This document shows, piece after piece, positions 61,121-64,000 of a DNA stretch of 64,000 bases. The notes under the pieces were generated by a model. It made no database searches. It saw only the letters and a program-made list of their open reading frames with translations, and had not been told where the DNA came from. The stretch is from contig NZ_JBNGOP010000003.1 in the NCBI RefSeq assembly GCF_050589625.1, positions 124,001 to 188,000 of the forward strand. The letters are read 5' to 3'. Source of the stretch: Pelagihabitans sp947500445 (GTDB lineage Bacteria; Bacteroidota; Bacteroidia; Flavobacteriales; Flavobacteriaceae). The number at the start of each line of letters is the position of its first letter. Position 1 is the stretch's first letter. Position numbers and translations under genes: made by a program.

Positions 61121-63379
61121 ATGAAAATGCACTATTCAATTTTTGCAAACGCACCTGCTAGGTGCGGCAAACTTTTTACCGAACGGACAAGTTCCCGATT
61201 TTTTAAAAACCGATTACTGACGCTTCTTCTGTCGTCGGCCGCTATTGGCAGTATGTCGGGCCAGGACCAAACACCGACGGATTCCCTGGAAGGCAAAAAG
61301 GTGGTACTCGATGAAGTTTTTGTATCCGCCATACGGGTGACCAATGAAACGCCGGTTACCTTTTCCAACTTTACCAAAGAGCAGTTCGCACCAAGAAATT
61401 TGGGCCAGGACATCCCTATTTTGATGAATTTTTTACCCTCGGTGGTCACCACTTCGGATGCTGGTGCCGGGGTAGGGTATACCGGGATCCGGGTTCGGGG
61501 CAGTGACGCTACAAGAGTAAACGTCACTATCAATGGCATTCCCTATAACGACTCGGAATCCCATGGAACCTTTTGGGTAAACATGCCCGATTTTGCCTCC
61601 TCAACAGAAAGCCTGCAATTGCAGCGCGGCGTAGGAACCTCCACCAATGGTGCGGGTGCCTTTGGGGCCAGTTTAAACTTATTGACCGATGCGGTTTCCG
61701 AAGAGGCCTACGGCCAGATTTCTTCCTCCATCGGAAGTTTTGGAACCTTGCGGAACAATTTAAAGTTCAGTACCGGGTTGCTGAACGAGCACATCGAGCT
61801 TTCCGGGCGTTTGTCCCGCATCAATTCCGATGGCTATATCGATAGGGCACGGGCCGATCTTGACGCGTATTTTTTACAAGGGGCCTACAAGGACGACAAA
61901 CGGCTGATCAAAGCCCTACTCTTCGGAGGGCATGAGATTACGTATCAAGCGTGGTACGGCATCGATCGCGAAACGCTCGCGACCGATAGAACCTTTAATC
62001 CTTCGGGTATTTATACCGATGACGAGGGTAACACGCAATTTTACGACAACGAAGTGGACAACTACAAACAAGATCACGCGCAGTTGTTATGGAACGAAAC
62101 ACTTTCCGATCGTTGGAACGCCAATATCGCTTTTCACTATACCCGTGGTCGAGGGTATTTTGAACAATTTCGAGAGGACGATGATTTTTCCACCTATGGG
62201 TTTACGCCATTAACGGTAGATGGAGCCGAGGTGAATACCACCGATTTGATCCGTAGACGTTGGCTCGATAACGACTTCTACGGAACCGTTTTTTCATTGA
62301 ACCACCGTAACGATGCACTGGACCTGATTTTTGGTGGGGGGTATAACCGTTATGAAGGAGATCATTTTGGGCAGGTCATCTGGGCGCGTTTTGCTAGTGA
62401 TAGCGAGATTCGAGATCGTTATTACGACGATTCTTCCAAAAAAACCGATTTTAACCTGTATGCAAAAGCCAATTATGGTCTAAATGAGCAATGGAGCCTG
62501 TTCGGAGATCTTCAGTACCGGACCGTCGGGTATACGGCCAACGGAGAGGATACCGGTATTGTCGATGATACCTTTAACTTCTTCAATCCCAAGGCAGGAC
62601 TTACCTATGATCTGAACCGGAACAATAACTTTTATCTTAGTTACGCCGTGGCAAACCGGGAACCCAACCGGAACGACTACGAAAATGGAAATCCAAAGCC
62701 GGAACGGTTGCAGGATATCGAGTTGGGTTGGCGCTACGTGTCCCCAAGCCTTCAGGTAAATACCAACCTCTATTATATGCGGTATAAGGACCAATTGGTA
62801 TTGACCGGGGAACTTAATGATGTAGGGGCCCCGCTACGGGCCAATGTTGGGGATAGCTACCGCTTGGGACTGGAAATAGACGCGAACATTACCTTTAGCG
62901 AACAGTTTCAATGGCGACCCAATCTCGCATGGAGCGACAACAGAAACATTGATTTTGTTTTCGAAAGGGACGGGGTGCTTCAGAACCTCGGAAACACCAA
63001 TATCGCGTTTTCGCCCGGTCTGGTCATCGGTAACTGGTTTACCTACTCCCCATTGCAAACCTTGGACGTTTCCTTGTTGTCCAAATATGTGGGCAAGCAA
63101 TACATGGGCAATATCGATTCCGATAACTCGGTGTTGAAGGCCTATTCCCAGTTGGATGTTAACGTACAATACCTGTGGGAGATCAATAGGTTTGTGGACA
63201 GTATTACCTTTTCCGCCTTGATCAACAATGTAGCGGATCAGGATATTGTTTCCAATGGCTATTTTTTCACCTTTGACGATGATTTTTCGAATCCCGGAAC
63301 GGTTACTACCGTCGAAGGGGCAGGATTTTATCCTCAGGCGGGACGAAACTTTTTGGTAGGGGCAACGATACGATTTTAA
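61121..63379 (+). CDS. TonB-dependent receptor, probable thiamine/HMP uptake
   Basis: 752 residues with an export signal (LLTLLLSSAAIGSMSGQ) after a longer than usual basic N-terminus; an alternative start at 61127 changes little. The plug has NFLPSVVTTSDAGAGVGYTG, VRVRGSDATRVNVTINGIPY-type signature and LQLQRGVGTSTNGAGAFGAS, and the barrel ends in Phe (GRNFLVGATIRF). The TPP riboswitch directly upstream shows it is repressed by thiamine pyrophosphate, so import of thiamine or its precursors across the outer membrane is the likely role, as known for OmpT-type receptors of Bacteroidota. No STN domain. Confidence 0.92.
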   Translation: MKMHYSIFANAPARCGKLFTERTSSRFFKNRLLTLLLSSAAIGSMSGQDQTPTDSLEGKKVVLDEVFVSAIRVTNETPVTFSNFTKEQFAPRNLGQDIPILMNFLPSVVTTSDAGAGVGYTGIRVRGSDATRVNVTINGIPYNDSESHGTFWVNMPDFASSTESLQLQRGVGTSTNGAGAFGASLNLLTDAVSEEAYGQISSSIGSFGTLRNNLKFSTGLLNEHIELSGRLSRINSDGYIDRARADLDAYFLQGAYKDDKRLIKALLFGGHEITYQAWYGIDRETLATDRTFNPSGIYTDDEGNTQFYDNEVDNYKQDHAQLLWNETLSDRWNANIAFHYTRGRGYFEQFREDDDFSTYGFTPLTVDGAEVNTTDLIRRRWLDNDFYGTVFSLNHRNDALDLIFGGGYNRYEGDHFGQVIWARFASDSEIRDRYYDDSSKKTDFNLYAKANYGLNEQWSLFGDLQYRTVGYTANGEDTGIVDDTFNFFNPKAGLTYDLNRNNNFYLSYAVANREPNRNDYENGNPKPERLQDIELGWRYVSPSLQVNTNLYYMRYKDQLVLTGELNDVGAPLRANVGDSYRLGLEIDANITFSEQFQWRPNLAWSDNRNIDFVFERDGVLQNLGNTNIAFSPGLVIGNWFTYSPLQTLDVSLLSKYVGKQYMGNIDSDNSVLKAYSQLDVNVQYLWEINRFVDSITFSALINNVADQDIVSNGYFFTFDDDFSNPGTVTTVEGAGFYPQAGRNFLVGATIRF

Positions 63380-63388
63380 AAAAAAGAC

Positions 63389-64000
63389 ATGAAAGCATTA
63401 TCCATAGCGCTGGATTGGACCCCGAACACGAACCATAGTGGTTTTTTTGTGGCCCAACAACAAGGCTTTTATGCCGAGGTAGGCCTGCAGGTAGACATTG
63501 TTTCGCCACAGATGGACAATTATAGTACCACACCCGCCAAAAAATTGGAACTGGGGCAGGTCGATTTTGCCCTATGCCCGTTTGAGAGCGTCCTTAGCTA
63601 TCGCGTAAAAGAAGCCCCTTTTGATGCCGTGGCCATCGCAACCCTTTTTCAAGAGGACCTCAGCGCCATCGTTACCTTGTCGGAAAGTGGCTTGGAACGA
63701 CCGAAGGATTTGGATGGCCGTAGCTATGCCTCCTACAAAGCACGGTATGAGGATGCCATTGTTGCCGCAATGGTGAAAAATGATGGTGGAAAGGGGGAGC
63801 TAAAATTGGAGTATCGCGATAAATTGGGGATATGGGAAACCCTGTTGACCAAAAAGGCCGACGCTACATGGGTATTTATGAACTGGGAGGGGATACAGGC
63901 ACAAAACAGGGGCATTGCCCTGAACGCCTTTCTGCTATCGGATTTTGGCATTCCTTACGGTTATTCCCCTATAATAATGGCCGGAAAAAGTGCTGCAGCC
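63389..64000 (+). CDS. NMT1/THI5-like substrate-binding protein, 3' part outside window
   Basis: ATG at 63389, 9 bp after the receptor stop; 204 codons are visible and the frame leaves the window. The start, MKALSIALDWTPNTNHSGFF then VAQQQGFYAEVGLQVDIVSP, is the NMT1/THI5 domain of pyrimidine-binding ThiY proteins. There is no signal peptide, although ThiY proteins normally act outside the membrane. Against yeast Thi5 (from memory), the positions of its PLP lysine 62 and donor histidine 66 appear here as Cys and Ser (FALCPFESVLS), so HMP synthesis by the Thi5 suicide reaction is unlikely. It shares the TPP riboswitch transcript. Export signal and remaining domain cannot be judged further. Confidence 0.85.
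   Translation, partial: MKALSIALDWTPNTNHSGFFVAQQQGFYAEVGLQVDIVSPQMDNYSTTPAKKLELGQVDFALCPFESVLSYRVKEAPFDAVAIATLFQEDLSAIVTLSESGLERPKDLDGRSYASYKARYEDAIVAAMVKNDGGKGELKLEYRDKLGIWETLLTKKADATWVFMNWEGIQAQNRGIALNAFLLSDFGIPYGYSPIIMAGKSAAA

Noticed and set aside
61121..63379. SusC-type glycan receptor
   Set aside because: No SusD neighbour and no CarboxypepD_reg/STN domain; TPP riboswitch points to thiamine-related uptake.
63389..64000. Thi5-type HMP-P synthase
   Set aside because: Positions of the PLP lysine and donor histidine appear to be Cys and Ser; alignment from memory, so rejection is moderate.

Overview
The window looks like a chromosomal segment of a marine-type member of the Flavobacteriaceae (Bacteroidota). 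This rests on family content (TonB receptors with CarboxypepD_reg-like and STN domains, an ECF sigma/FecR pair, several LytS/LytTR pairs, DUF4199, DUF4301, an L21 protein with an HhH tail) and on Bacteroidota-style promoters (TTG, about 19-20 nt, TAnnTTTG). No rRNA, tRNA, CRISPR array, integrase or transposase was seen.

Layout. 1-3.7 kb (minus): an RNA-repair operon of an unrecognised basic Cys-rich protein, RtcB ligase and release factor PrfH (cut by the window edge), preceded by a short promoter/small-ORF/terminator unit and a minimal S24/S26-type peptidase. 3.9-15.7 kb (plus): secreted proteins (VIT/vWA, SH3b, a caspase-like candidate), a reg_prop/LytS histidine kinase with its LytTR regulator, and two tandem paralogous lipoproteins of unknown type. 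15.8-19 kb: a second, divergent RtcB (minus) transcribed away from an HD-type phosphohydrolase and a WYL regulator. 19.3-21.3 kb: a PLP-dependent dehydratase and an MBL-fold hydrolase. 22-31.7 kb: a coherent uptake and catabolism operon (FecR, STN-TonB receptor, AEC permease, DASS dicarboxylate transporter, fluoroacetate-dehalogenase-like hydrolase, tartrate/D-malate dehydrogenase) with a divergent ECF sigma factor.

31.7-40 kb: a small lipoprotein, a DJ-1/PfpI lipoprotein, a DMT exporter, DUF2807, DUF4199, rplU-rpmA and a DUF4874/DUF4832 lipoprotein. 40-46 kb: a TonB receptor divergent from a LytS/LytTR pair, a lone receiver protein and a two-repeat transthyretin-like protein. 47-55 kb: a second caspase-like candidate, an S41-like protein, ahcY, a phosphopantetheinyl transferase, and a YkoF-like/PnuC/NadR-like/DUF4301 vitamin-salvage group. 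55-60.6 kb: two PepSY-like secreted proteins, an NtrC-type sigma-54 activator and a convergent, 3'-overlapping hybrid histidine kinase with an Hpt domain. 60.9-64 kb: a TPP riboswitch, a TonB receptor (presumed thiamine/HMP) and a signal-less NMT1/THI5-like protein running off the end.

The intergenic DNA is rich in small repeats not explained by the genes: (i) a 26-bp palindrome family, consensus close to ATACCATTT-CAAAGTTA-AAATGGTAT, mostly just after stop codons; (ii) two copies of a 160-bp element with 19-bp terminal inverted repeats and 3-bp flanking duplications (MITE-like); (iii) a 175-bp element with TTAACCCG-type termini; (iv) heptanucleotide arrays beside three minus-strand genes. 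The best candidates for undescribed biology are the RtcB-PrfH operon with its unknown third protein and upstream small transcript, the second RtcB divergent from HD/WYL genes, the dehalogenase/dicarboxylate surface-signalling locus, and the PepSY pair with shared motifs next to a sigma-54 phosphorelay.
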